Assembly: GCA_025084515.1 (NCBI GenBank) | Contig: JAJAGP010000784.1 | Location: forward strand, 124,001-188,000 | Source: Ancistrus triradiatus | Lineage: Eukaryota > Chordata > Actinopteri > Siluriformes > Loricariidae | DNA: 64,000 nt | Direction of reading: 5' to 3' | Shown: piece by piece, positions 1 to 11,252 of the stretch | How positions within the stretch are numbered: the first letter of the stretch is position 1 | How the letters are laid out: each line of letters starts with the position of its first letter | Translations under genes and position numbers: made by a program | Notes under the pieces: generated by a model | Told to the model about the DNA's origin: nothing | Database searches by the model: none | Seen by the model: only the letters and a program-made list of their open reading frames with translations

Positions 1-514
1 AAACTGCACGGGCCTGCTGAATGCTCTGAGAAACACAAGATGAGAAAATTTCTTCAAAGGCCGGCGGCGCGTTTGTTCTTCTGTTCGCGATCGTCCCGGC
101 AGTTATTGATATTTACACGGGAAAGCTGATAGTGAGATTTTGTGGTTGTTTCCACTCATGGTCCTCGTCACAGGCCTAGCCGAGCTGCACAGAGGCGCAC
201 TCCTGTAGTGTGTCATAGAAATGTTTGTCTGTTGGAATGTGCTGCTGTGTATCAGCGCATTGCCTGTGCTTTTCCAGTTTCTCGGCTCCTGAAAGGTCAT
301 CTTAAGTGTGCTGTTTCTCACCGAGTGCCATTTGCTTCATCCAGCTAATTACACTGCTTGTGGAAAGTGTATACAACTCAATCACACTTGTGAACATGTA
401 TACACAATCTGATGCTGCCCTTTGGCGATTAATTATTTGTCTGTCAAACTTTATTTCACAATAACTTAAATAAGGCTCAATTATTTACCACTCGTTGACA
501 AATCCAAATGTCGC
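1..514. other. Intergenic, no gene recognised
   Basis: No ORF here resembles a known protein and no splice-bounded coding segment is visible. The short ORFs on both strands are under 75 codons and low in similarity to anything I know. The stretch ends where the 32-bp tandem repeat begins. Confidence 0.5.
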
Positions 515-1430
515 CTCTCCTGATGACATGTTGGTTTGAGTCCCAGTATTTATGGCCACATGTTGGTTTGTGCCCCAATACCTTTAACCACATGTGGGTT
601 TGTGTCCCAATACTTTTGGAAACACATGGGATTCTGTCCCAGTACTTTTGGCCACATGTTGGTTTGTGTCCCGATACTTTTTTGCCACAAGTTGGTTTGT
701 GACCCTGTACTATTGACCACAAGTTGTTTTGTGTCCCAGTACTTTTGGTCACATGTTGGTTTGTGTGTACTTTTGGCCACATGTTGGTTTGTGTTCCAGT
801 ACCTTTAACCACATTTGGGTTTGTGTCCCAATACTTTTGAACACATGTTGGTTTGTGTCCCAATATTTTTTTAAACATGTGGGTTTCTGTCCCAGCACTT
901 ATGGCCACATGTTGGGTTGGGTCCTGATACCTTTGGCCACATGTTGGTTTGTGTCCCAATACTTTTGGAAACATGTGGGTTTCTGTCCCAGCACTTATGG
1001 CCACATGTTGGGTTGTGTCCTGATACCTTTGGCCACAAGTTGGTGTGTGTCCCAGTACTTTTGGTCACATGTTGGTTTGTGTCCCAGTGCTTATGGCCAC
1101 ATGTTGGTTTGTGTCCCAATACTTTTGGAAACATGTGGGTTTCTGTCCCAGTGCTTATGGCCACATGTTGGTTTGTGTACCAGTATTTTTGGCCACATGT
1201 TGGTTTGTGTACCAGTATTTTTGGCCACATGTTGGTTTGTGCACCAGTATTTTGCCCACATTTTGGTTTGTGTCCCAATACTTTTGGAAACATGTGGGTT
1301 TCTGTCCCAGCACTTATGGCCACATGTTGGGTTGTGTCCTGATACTTTTGGCCACAAGTTGGTTTGTGTCCCAGTACTTTTGGCCACAAGTTGGTTTGTG
1401 TCCCAGTACTTTAGGCCACATGTTGGTTTT
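515..1430. repeat. 32-bp minisatellite array, about 28 units
   Basis: Tandem units of about 32 bp with a core close to CCACATGTTGGTTTGTGTCC followed by CAGTACTTTTGG. Variant units are themselves periodic. The variant AAACATGTGGGTTTCTGTCC starts near 873, 969, 1129 and 1288, so the spacings are 96, 160 and 159 bp, which are 3, 5 and 5 units. That indicates growth by multi-unit (mostly 5-mer) duplications. Most units contain the E-box-like palindrome CACATG/CATGTG. Long ORFs on both strands (up to 237 codons) are a by-product of the stop-poor repeat and are not called as genes. Related units recur at 2513-2575, 4172-4552, 36298-36370 and 36690-36735. Confidence 0.9.
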
Positions 1431-2465
1431 GCCTCTCCTTGATGTATTTTTTTTACTAGTTTAGCTACTAGCTGAATAATCCAGACAAGGATGCCAAACG
1501 GATTTCGGTGGCTCCGTTCCAGCCTAGGTATTACATTTTACAAATCTGGCTCGAGATGACTTTTAAAGGTTTAAAATGCATACTTGGCGTACAAAGTCCA
1601 CGTCGAATCGCGCCAAAAATCAGCAAATCTAAGTGATTGCTGTCAAGTCTTTCTTACTTAAGAAACTTAACCTCGTAGCATGTTTAGCAGAATGGCCAGA
1701 ATGTAATAATCTCTTAAGAGCTGAGGTAATTCTGGGCGAACTCGACACAGGTACATAGGCGGCCCTCTTCTTTCAGAATTTTTTCGTTGCCACTCATCGT
1801 TACAATCGCACTGCTGCCGGTCCACTTATCTCATCAAAGTGCATTAGAACTGATTACTTCACCGGTCAAAGACGGAGCCTGAGGACTTGGTGACTCAGAG
1901 ACGTTAGTCGTCTGTGAGTCATGCACTTACAAGGATTTTGAGTGAAATATTTACAATCGTCTGTAACAAAAAGACAATAAACCATTATCTCGAATAAAGG
2001 TCAGATCAAAACAATACATTTGTATAGATGTCTGATTCTAGCTGCGGCGTTTACGCTTCCAACGTTCAGACGGGTCAGGATTAAAGGCCTTGCTCAAGGG
2101 ACCAACAACAGCAGCTTGTTGAAGCTGGGATTTGAACTCAACTTTCTGAATAATAGTTCAGAGCCGTAATCACAGAGCCACCACTGTTCACGTTTCTGCT
2201 GCCAGTACCAAAGACGTCAATATCAACAGTTTGACATCCGCAGAACTAATGGTAATCAGTGCTGCTCACTGCTGATTGGTTAGTAGATAAGGAAAGATGA
2301 GCTACGATTATTTTCATTTACAGAGGAACATGCTCGTAAGAATTCATTGGCACTGTGCTTAACCTCAAAAACAGACTAAAAGATTAAAAGAAAATGAACG
2401 GAAGCTCTAAAAAGTAGCTGTGTAGATCTAAAAATACTTCTGCTACTTCAATAATAATAACTAGA
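1431..2465. other. Intergenic, no gene recognised
   Basis: No coding exon or RNA gene recognised. A degraded SINE piece is present at 2083-2190 (listed separately). The rest is unique-looking AT-rich sequence. Confidence 0.45.
2083..2190 (-). repeat. Degraded tRNA-derived SINE fragment
   Basis: Read on the - strand it keeps the order gene-box-like GTGGCTCTGTGATTACGGC, then a GGTTCAAATCC-like B box (here GAGTTCAAATCC), then the CCTTGAGCAAGGCC motif of the SINE family seen complete at 34676-34872. It is diverged and lacks the tail. Confidence 0.55.
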
Positions 2466-2578
2466 ACTGCATTTCCTTAAGGAACTTCAACAGTGGTTGT
2501 TGAAACTGGCCATGTCAGTTTGTGTCCCAGTACTTTTGGCCACATGCAGCTGTGTTCCAGTATTATTAGCCATATGTA
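2466..2578 (+). repeat. Left piece of a minisatellite-bearing dispersed element
   Basis: The segment starts GAACTGCATTTCCTTAAGGA, continues as a short unique leader (near GTGGTTGTTGAAACTGGCC) and then about two 32-bp minisatellite units. Two loci at 36252 and 36664 have a similar leader before the same minisatellite, so leader plus tandem repeat appear to move or duplicate together. Confidence 0.5.
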
Positions 2579-4171
2579 CAGTGGTGCTTGAAAGTTTGTG
2601 ATCCCTTTAGAATTTTCTATATTTCTGCATAAATATGACTTAAAACATCATCGGATTTTCACACAAGTCCTAAAAGTAGATAAAGAGAACTCAGTTAAAC
2701 AAATGAGACAAAAATATTATACTTGGTCATTTATTTATTGAGGAAAATGATCCAATATTACATATTAGTGAGTGGCAAAAGTATGTGAACCTTTGCTTTC
2801 AGTATCTGCTGTGACCCCCCTGTGCAGCAATAACTGCAGCTGAACGTTTCCTGTAACTGTTGATCTGTCCTGCACACCGGCTTGGAGGAATTTTAGCCCA
2901 TTCCTCCGTACAGAACAGCTTCAGCTCTGGATGTTGGTGAGTTTTCCTCACATTAACTGCTCACGTCAGGTCCTTCCCCAACATTTCGATTGGATTAACA
3001 TCAGGACTTTTACTGGGCCATTCCAAAACATTAACTTTATTCTTCTTTAACCATTCTTTGGTAGAATGGACTTGTGTGCTTAGGGTCATTGTCTTGCTGC
3101 ATGACCCACCTTCTCTTGAGATTTCAGTTCATGGACAGATGTCCTGACATTTTCCCTTTAGAATTCTCTGATATATTCAGAATTCATTGTTCAATCAATG
3201 ATGGCAAACTGTCCTGGGCCCAGATGCAGCAAAACAGACCCAAACCATGATACTACCACCCACCATGTTTCACAGATGGGATGAAGCTCTTATGCTGGAA
3301 TGCAATGTTTTTCCTTTCTCCAAACATAACACTTTTCTTTTGAACCAAAAAGTTCTATTTTGGTCTCATCCGTCCACAAAACACATTCTTCCAATAGCCT
3401 TCTGGCTTGTCCACGTGATCTTTAGCAAACTGCAGACCAGCAGCAATGTTCTGTTTGGAGAGCATTGGCTTTCTCCTTGCAACCCTGCCATGAACACCAT
3501 CGTTTGTTCAGTGTTCTTCTGATGGTGGACTCATGAACATTAACATCAGCCAATGTGAGAGAGGGTCTTCAGTTGCTTAGAAGTTTACCCTGGGGTCCTT
3601 TGTGACCCCACCTCACCAACTATTACACACCTTGCTCTTGGAGTGATCTTTGTTGGTCGACCACTCCTGGGGAGGGTAACAGTGGTCTTGAATTCTCCTC
3701 CATATGTACAACATTTGTCTGAACTGTGGATTGGTGGAGTCCAAAACTCTTTAGAGATGGTTTTGTAACCTTTTCCAGCCTGTTGACATCAACAACTCTT
3801 TTTCTGAGGTCCTCAGAAATCTCCTTTGTTTGTGCCATGATACACTTCCACAAACAAGTTGTGAAGAGCAGACTTTGATAGATCCCTGTTCTTTAAATAA
3901 AACAGGGTGCCCCCTCACACCTGATTGTCATCCCATTGATTGAAAACACCCAACTCTAATTTCACCTTCAAATTAACTGCTAATACTGAGGTTCACATAC
4001 TTTTGGCACTCACTAATATGTAATATTGGATCATTTTCCTCGAAAAATGAATGACCAAGTATAATATTTTTGTCTCATTTGTTGAACTGGGTTCTCTTTA
4101 TCTACTTTTAGGACCTGTTTGAAAATCTGACGATGTTTTAGGTCATATTTCTGCAGAAATATAGAAAACCT
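2579..4171 (-). mobile_element. Tc1/mariner-type DNA transposon, decayed, right tip missing
   Basis: Imperfect terminal inverted repeats of about 200 bp face each other. The left arm runs from TACAGTGGTGCTTGAAAG (2577) to about 2790, and the right arm from about 3990 to 4171. A transposase relic lies on the - strand. The piece read from 3853 down begins M-W-K-C-I-MAQTKEISEDLRKRVVDVN, which is the classical Tc1 transposase N-terminus with its helix-turn-helix. The remainder is broken by many stops and shifts. The expected terminal 32 or so bp of the right arm (the CAGTGGTGCTTGAAAG end) are absent; the arm runs directly into minisatellite units. A TA target site is visible only on the left. Confidence 0.8.
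3623..3853 (-). pseudogene. Tc1 transposase N-terminal relic
   Basis: A 76-codon ORF. From its internal ATG it reads MAQTKEISEDLRKRVVDVNR, matching the paired-like DNA-binding head of Tc1 transposases. It then gives KVTKPSLKSFGLHQSTVQTN, a degraded version of the first helix-turn-helix. No catalytic DDE region follows in frame. It is a dead fragment inside the element at 2579-4171. Confidence 0.75.
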
Positions 4172-4555
4172 GTTTGTTTGTGTCCCAGTATTTTTGGCCA
4201 CCTGTAGGTGTGTGTCCCAATACTTTTGGTACATGTTGGGTTGTGTCTCAACACTTTTGGCCACATGTGTGTTTGTGTCCCAATACTTTTGGCCACATGT
4301 TGGTCTGTGTCAACGTATTTTTGACCACGTTGGTTTATATCCCAATACTTTTGGTCACATGTGGGTTTGTGTCCCAATACTTTTGGCCACATGTTGGTCT
4401 GTGTCCCAGTACTTTTGCCCACATGTTGGTTTGTGTCCCAGTATTTTTGGCCACATGTGGGTTTATGTCCCAATACTTTTGGCCACATGTTGGTCTGTGT
4501 CCCAGTACTTTTGCCCACATGTTGGTTTGTGTCCCAGGACTTTTGGCCACAAGAT
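4172..4555. repeat. Second block of the 32-bp minisatellite, about 12 units
   Basis: Units such as TTTTGGCCACATGTTGGTCT GTGTCCCAGTAC repeat at about 32-bp spacing directly after the truncated right arm of the Tc1 element. They are the same family as 515-1430 but with different unit variants (for example CAACGTATTTTTGACCACG). Open frames on both strands are repeat artefacts. Confidence 0.88.
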
Positions 4556-5305
4556 CACCCCACACAGCCAATTCGGAAGTGTTATTGTTTGTTTTTTAAT
4601 CCAACAAAACATAATTTGTCCACTTTTTGCCTTTGCACTCCCTCGGGACTGCACTCCCAATTCTAGCAGCAGATTGGGTTTCTCAATAATTTCTGTGCAA
4701 GTTTTCGGAAGGAGCGAGTCTATTTAAAGTTAAAACATTCCCGCACTAATATGTGGAGAGAGAGAAAAAAAACCACGAATCTGGTGCATTAAGACTGAAC
4801 CCAGGCGGAATAAAAAGGAAACATGTGGAAGCGCATGAATGGAAATTCACACCGAAGATTCCAGGGAGGTCCCCTGTGTTTTGCTTTGTGACGGGTATGC
4901 TGCGTTAAAGGTTGTCACACAAACGTGAGGAGAAGTACACCCACTGTAAACTTTCCGGGAGCTTTTTAAACACTGCTTGTGCCAGCCCAGAGAGCCCAGA
5001 GTTGGAGCAGGGTGCTTGGGCGAAAATGTCACGCACACATAACACTCAGTCGTCCTGCCGCTTGCCAGCCTCTCAGGAGATTATATGGTTTCTTTGTATT
5101 TATATTACCTTAGGTATTTAGATTACGCTGCTTCGCTTTATTTCCCCAGAACTAAACACAGGTGGCATTATTCATGGCGTTCGAGGGAGACCTGTATTGT
5201 ACCAGGATGATTGGTGGGCGCTCAGAACTGGCCTGTGCCATCTGAGGTTACGAAGGGACAGAGCCCAAAGTGTGGCCCGGGTGGTACTTAAGTCAAAACA
5301 CATCA

Positions 5306-5440
5306 TTACATTACGCTTACATTTAGCAGACGCTCCTGATCCAGTCTTGCTTTGTTGCTTAAAAGCCTTGGTCGTGGGCCCAACAGTGGCAGCTCGGACC
5401 TTCTGGTCCACGGTCCAGTACTCCAGTGGCACACCAGTAC
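5306..5440 (-). repeat. SINE fragment, teleost conserved-tail type
   Basis: It begins with ACATTTAGCAGACGCTCCTG, the inverse of the conserved tail CGTCTGCTAAATGT. It then has CCCAACAGTGGCAGCT and GGACCTTCTGGTCCA, the same block order as the fuller - strand copies at 17632 and 24830. Internal deletions are evident. Confidence 0.7.
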
Positions 5441-5707
5441 ATTAAATAAGCTTTATAAAAGCACACTTTAACGGCAAAACCCACAATGTTGTGTCTGGGT
5501 AGCCAAGTGTGCCAAAACAATTTAAAAAATCATTAAAAAAGCAAGCCCTCTACAATGTTAAGTTCATGGTCGCTTTAAATCAGAACCCTGGACACAGTGT
5601 GCTGCACTGGGTTAAGAAGGCCACGGACTACCTCCACGCAGATCTCACCACACAGCGAGATGAAACAATAGCCTCCACACCTCCCAAGAACCAACTGATT
5701 GACAGTT

Positions 5708-5709
<2 letters not shown>

Positions 5710-5742
<33 letters not shown>
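5710..5742. repeat. (CA)n microsatellite
   Basis: About 16 uninterrupted CA dinucleotides. Confidence 0.98.
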
Positions 5743-5743
<1 letters not shown>

Positions 5744-6299
5744 AGGCTTCCTGGCATGGCCTCTACGAGACCTCAGACAATCCGAGCGCGAGAACAGACT
5801 CTTCCGAACGCACATAACTCCTGCTCAGTTCTGCGGACAGCTGGAAGAAGTGGAAACTGGAATTGATAAAGAACAAACGCGTAAATATGCAAGCCTTTCA
5901 GCCACGTATTTCAGTTATGCGGACTTGATTGCGCTGATAAAGTGCAGCAAGGAATTGAAGGCTTCGGAGCAAGCGGGAAAGCGTTACTGGGGTTACACAC
6001 GGGCGTGGAGACGGCCGGCCAAATGACACGTTCGCTCACTGTTCTAAAGGAAAAGAAAAAAATAAGTTCTGCGGGGAACAATTGCTTTTTTTTCGTGCGT
6101 ATTTTTACAACATGTTGGCAAAACCCGGTTTGGACGTCTTTCCTTTGCTGAGATCTGAACTGACTAATAAAGCGAGGGCCAAAAAACTGAGGACGCTCAA
6201 GAAAATGCTTCTATTTTCCCACTTATCTTGGTATGGGGGCATCGGAGGGGGTTGTTCTCAATTTCATGTGTTTCTCATTACAAATCAGCATAACAATGT

Positions 6300-6490
6300 G
6301 TGAAATCTGTGACCCATCCCAGCAGTCCAGGGAGGTAAGGATGGAAGGATGATCCCACAGTGCGGGGACGGCGACCCCTACCTAGCTCTATGACGAACTC
6401 CTGTCCTGTTCAAGTTACACGCTCACCCATGTTACGTGAATTCCAGGGATAGGCTCCAGAACAAACTCTAGGATAAGTGGGGTTATAACA
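6300..6490. repeat. Common teleost dispersed repeat fragment
   Basis: The phrases CCAGGGATAGGCTCCAGAAC and CTAGGATAAGTGGGGTTA resemble the widespread fish repeat ending in GGATAGGCTCCAGA...GGATAAAGCGG. A related degraded piece lies at about 49790-49880. Assigned by recognition of the phrase only. Confidence 0.45.
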
Positions 6491-7689
6491 TGAAAAAACA
6501 AATATACAAAGTACTGGTTATTTAAAAAAACACTAGAATCAGAGGTTCCTGTGCATGACCTCCCACTAAATGCAGCAACTGCCCAGTACCACTAACAAAC
6601 ATTAGATTTTTTTTTTTACTTCATATAAAAGGTATGAGTCATTTCTGTGAAACAGGTCATTGACCGAAATGGATGTTGACCAGACATCACCACAGTTGCA
6701 TACTCTCTTTCCGTTACTGTAACGTAAAAATATATACAGATTTTAAAAAATGTAAACAAAACATAAAATAATATTCAGGCAAGAAAAAATACACATGCTA
6801 AACCCTACTTAATTTGACCAGCTGCGTAACGTTCGGAGTTAAAAGACAAATTTCCTATTATAATTTGTTGTAATTGTTAAGACCTCAGTCGTTAAAGCAA
6901 ACGTCGATGGGATGGTCATTCAACTGCGCTTACCTGTATATTGAATTTACCATATGTCCATTCCTACATGCTCTATCAACACCAAGAATCTCAATAACCT
7001 CAGGAAACATGCAGGTGTTTGACCGGGACCATTAAAAGTTAATGGGCTTTTAGCGCTAATAAATTGATAGCCCTGCTCTTTAAAATCGCCGCACTACATC
7101 TGGTGAGCTGTGAGAAATCCACTCACCCTTCCTTCAGCTAATACCCTAATCTGTCTTGGCGTCCGCGCTCGGGCGAGTGTCATGTTTTTCCTCGGAAGAA
7201 TCCGAGTTATTTTTCCTGTTAATCTTAAGCACAAGTAGATTTGGAGGTTCTCGTGTTCTTTACCGTCGCGCGACGATTTAGCGCCCACGCTGCTGAAGAC
7301 TGGATGCAAATGCGGGTGCTGATTATTAAATAGTGTTAAATATTTTTGTTAACCACAAGTGGTTCAGCTGTGTTTTCTGAAGCTGCACTTGCGTGATACT
7401 CGATACGCCTCAAATGCCTGCATGACGTCAATCACAAAAGGAAAACCAAACCGGTGGGGAATGCGGCACGGTTTTCGTTTTAGGTTAAAACAAAACGGGC
7501 ATGCTTTCATTTCGGGGTAGTTACTGACAGGGGTGAAGAGAGGCAGCTGAGGCCTGAGCTCTGACTCTCAGTTGCAGTCGTGTGGAAGCGTTTTGAGCAC
7601 CTCTATTCAAACTGTGGTCGATTTTCTAAATGAAACTCTGTAGGAAACAGATTTACATAGCGTTGTAGTCAAGGCCTCAAGTGCTAGTC

Positions 7690-7866
7690 AAGAAGTCAGG
7701 TGCAAGAGTCCAAGTCAAGACTGAGACCGGCAGTGGCCGAGACTCCTGCCTCTGCCAAGCTGCCACTGTTGGGTAACTGAGCAAGACCCTTAACCCACAA
7801 TTGCTTGGACTGTAGGATGGTATCAGTAGTAGGTTGCTCTGGTTAAGAGCGTTTAGTTGCTTGAGT
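7690..7866 (+). repeat. SINE copy, teleost conserved-tail type
   Basis: Blocks in the + order are CTGCCAAGCTGCCACTGTTG, GAGCAAGACCCTTAACCCAC, AATTGCTTGGACTGTAGGAT, then a degraded GTTGCTCTGGTTAAGAGCG tail. The tRNA-like head is poorly preserved. Confidence 0.7.
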
Positions 7867-9440
7867 CCATGTTTCACTTTATGAACCTGTTGGCAGGTGT
7901 GTCTTTTGATCTCCACACATTTTGGAAAGCTCGTTTCAAACAGGTTGCAACAGCCCTGCGTCCTTCACGTCCGAACAGAAAGAATCGACGGAAGAATGCC
8001 GCAGGTGGGGTCTCGCGCCTCAGATCTTCACGCGGTATTTACTAGGCACGAAAAAAAAAGCCTCTGACCTTTCAATCGGGAGCCTGTAGTATTTTACAGT
8101 GTTGCCTCGGCTGTCACTTGACAGTTCGTTCAGGATCGTTCCAGCTTCTAGCAAACACTTGTGTGTTATATTTTCCATTCGAAAAACCGAGGGTCACCGG
8201 TATGTCTTGCTGTGCTCGCCAAAACCAGATGGGGTTTTCCTATAAACAAGTGTACAGGGAATATTTATACAGTCCATGGCACCTGACGCCATAACACTCA
8301 TGACATTCTGTTTAGTAGCCAATGTTGCCATAAGTCACTTTACTGAATTAAGTAAATATTTCCAATATAGCCACGCTATTGTTTATTGCAGAATGGCAAA
8401 AGCTTTAAATCTTGCCAAATTCTAGCTCCAAAAATGTCAGTTCATAACAGCTTGTCTTGTGATGAGCGCTGTTTTTTAGTGCCGGCACCTTTTTGTCGCG
8501 CGGGGGTCTATTTATTGCGGGATGCTAAAACAGCGACGCTGACGCCGTCAGATAGCACCTCGCTTACTCATAAAAGCTCTGATTAGTGCATTTGCACGTC
8601 ATTTGTCAAACGGATCAGGACGCAAAATTTACATTCCATCCGATTATTATGCATCGCCGAGATGACTGACCTGCTCCGTCAGTTCTGCTCGTACGTTACG
8701 TATCGACGGAGATATTCTAACCCGTGTGAGTAATAACTCCAGGCTAATACACGCCTAATGGTGAAAATGGTGCGGCACTAATTCCTCCTGGAAGTCCTGG
8801 AATAACTCCAATGTAAACAAGGAAAGCAGTGAAAACCTCCCATAAATTTGGCCAAGGCTCAACTCAACTGGTGGTCAGCGGCAAAAGAAAAAAAAAAAAA
8901 AGGGTACACAGCTTAAGAAGCGGAAGACGATTAAAAATGACAAGAGGAAAGGAAACACGGCACATAAAGCTGGCCCCAAAACAATTCATCAATGAAACCA
9001 ACCTCCCGCTGACCACAGGCGTTCGAGGCAGTTTGGCCATAAACCTAATTACTTTTTACAGTTCTGTCCTGGAGAAGACCACCCTGGAAACGCTGGATTA
9101 AATCAGACGGCCTTTTAAAATATTAAGACCTACTCTTAATGGTATGCGAACTCTACTACAGATCTGTCATAGCCGGTAGTTGTGAACATAACTTGAAGAT
9201 GGCGATTAAAATCATAAAACTGTGGACCCTTCCATCTATTCTAAGCCATGGCATACATCTGGCAACCACTGGGACCGTGACTGTCACCGGCATATAAATT
9301 GTGAGGACTCCATCTGAGAAAGGGGTTTAAAGTCCTGCCCATCAGTTAAGCCCTCATTAAAGATCCTCTTCTGAAACAAGAGGGGATACGTCATCCTCCC
9401 CAAACTGTTTGTAGAATCCTGGTTTCGTCTTGCTGATATA

Positions 9441-9917
9441 CAGTACTATGCAAAAGTCTTAGGCCACCATTAAATTAGATATATCAATGTTTTAGCAATG
9501 GTAGAATGACTATATAATATCATTTCTCAGTCTCTTTATCATAATACAACTAGAAAATCCAGGAAATTTGTATGTAGAATTAAAAAACGGAAAAGCAGCT
9601 TCTATAGGCTACAGTTTTTATTGTGACCTTAAACTTGAGCAATAGCAGCTTCATAGGGATCCCAAGTTCTACAGTTTGAAAAAACTTGATCAGGAATGGT
9701 CTTTTTGACAGAGAAGCAGCCAAAAAACCTCTTTTTTTGGAAGGGAAACAGGTGGAAAGGCTAAGATATGCTAAATGAAGATCAGTGGAAAAAATTCTTG
9801 AGTGGCAAAACCAAGTTTGACATTTTTGGGTGCAATCCTTGACAATATGTTATACATGATCATAATAGCACTGCAACATCAAATCTAATGGTGGCCTAAG
9901 ACTTTTGTATGGTACTG
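9441..9917. mobile_element. Non-autonomous Tc1-like MITE (family A)
   Basis: About 477 bp with terminal inverted repeats: left CAGTACTATGCAAAAGTCTT AGGCCACCATT, right AATGGTGGCCTAAGACTTTT GTATGGTACTG, flanked by TA on each side. The interior includes AGCTTGATCAGGAATGGTC-like and GAAAAGGCTAAGATATGCTA-like phrases shared with the copies at 37540, 38760, 43763, 47223 and 61990. There is no coding capacity. Confidence 0.85.
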
Positions 9918-11252
9918 TATGATTGTTAGACCTTTCTTGACCGTCTTCTATATGACCTGCGGACAATAGATGATGCTGCTTCCTGAAAAATGATGAAAGT
10001 CAGAGATTGACAGACGATGCCATTCAAATCTATTGAATCTATTGAATCTATATCTATTGAGTGGCTGAGTAGTCTGATTGCTGCTTGCCTTATTCTTAAC
10101 ATGTAACTTCACAGTTTAGTGCTTGTTTCTCTACTTTGTGTTTAATAAAACTTTCTGCAAAACTTTCTCTAAAGGCCTTCACTCAGAGTCGCTGTTTCCT
10201 CTGACTGATCTTCCATGTTGTTCGTAATAACATGGTCTATCAGTGCATCTTTGGCTTGTGTCAATCAAAGAGTTCCAACATACCATCCTCTTAAGTATTA
10301 CGCCTTTACTTTGCACAGGGTTGTAGCTATATATTGCTGTATTTTTTATAATTCATTTGAATTTCCATAAATTAAAAATGCGGTGGCATTAGGGATACTG
10401 TGTAGATGGCAGCGTTCCACTCGTGTCTTCACCGTGTCTTCACATACAGTGACCTGTATGTATTATGCCTTATGTCATCAGAAAGGCTACTTGGCTTAAG
10501 ATGTGCAATAAACTGAAATCAAGGCTTTGATAACATTTTTACAAGGCATGACATTTAAGTCATGTGGAGTGCCTTTCAAAACATGGCTTATTAAAGAAAA
10601 CAATGATGTGTGTTTCCAGGGACCTATGTGGTCTGTTTCTGTGGATGATCTACTATATAGATATATATATATGCCGAGGTCTTGGCCCCTCAGAGGCGAA
10701 CTCAGGGGGCTCTCCCAGCTACTGGATTCATGTGTGTGGGTGTGTTTGTGTGGGTGTGTGGGTGTTTGGGGGGGTGCTATCCAGAAGCAAAGGCCCTAGT
10801 GAGGTCTCCCTAAATTCTGGAAATTAATAAGTTGTCTGGCACGCCAGTAGGAAGATACTTTGGTGGGTTTTAATTGAGCTTACGCTTGGTAAATAAACAG
10901 ACTCGCTCTGGTTGCTGTTGAAGGTCTTCCGGCTTAAATGGGTTTTAAGGAGAATCAACAGAAAGAGATCCCCTGTGGCTTGAGTCATACTCTCCGACAT
11001 GCCAAGATAGCAAGGTCTGTATTAAAGCCGCTCTCAGGACCAGGAACTGGCCAATAATAAGTGACATACCAAACCTTTGAATGTTTGCTCAGTCAGAATA
11101 TATTATGTTGGGTTTACTGACGTGCTGTCATCGAGCAAATGCAGTGTGCCATTACAACTATGTTAAACATGGCTGCTGTGTCCTGACAAGTGTTTTTTGG
11201 CAGGGCGACAAACTGTGGGTGATCTGAAAAAGAGAGGAGCGTGGCTGGGGTG
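9918..11252. other. Intergenic upstream of the repeat ORF
   Basis: No gene recognised. A GT/G-rich low-complexity stretch lies at about 10727-10775. A possible splice acceptor (TGTTTTTTGGCAG, ending 11203) lies about 50 bp before the first ATG of the 14-residue-repeat ORF. A TGA at 11220-11222 closes the frame before that ATG. Confidence 0.4.

Larger units (their letters stand above)
4556..9438. other. Intergenic, repeats only
   Basis: No gene recognised. Contains a SINE piece (5306-5440), a CA microsatellite (5710-5742), a common teleost dispersed repeat fragment around 6300-6490 and a SINE (7690-7866). No ORF shows recognisable protein similarity. Confidence 0.45.

Noticed and set aside
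515..1430. CRISPR-like array
   Set aside because: Units are contiguous 32-bp repeats without unique spacers, in a vertebrate genome. It is a minisatellite.
477..1464. Six overlapping ORFs of 90-237 codons with Cys/Val/Phe or Gly/Thr/His-rich repeats
   Set aside because: They are translations of the 32-bp minisatellite, open in several frames and on both strands because the unit lacks stops. There are no conserved domains, and the same happens at 4138-4666.
3623..3853. Functional transposase gene
   Set aside because: Only the N-terminal part is open; the catalytic region is absent or broken, so it is annotated as a relic.
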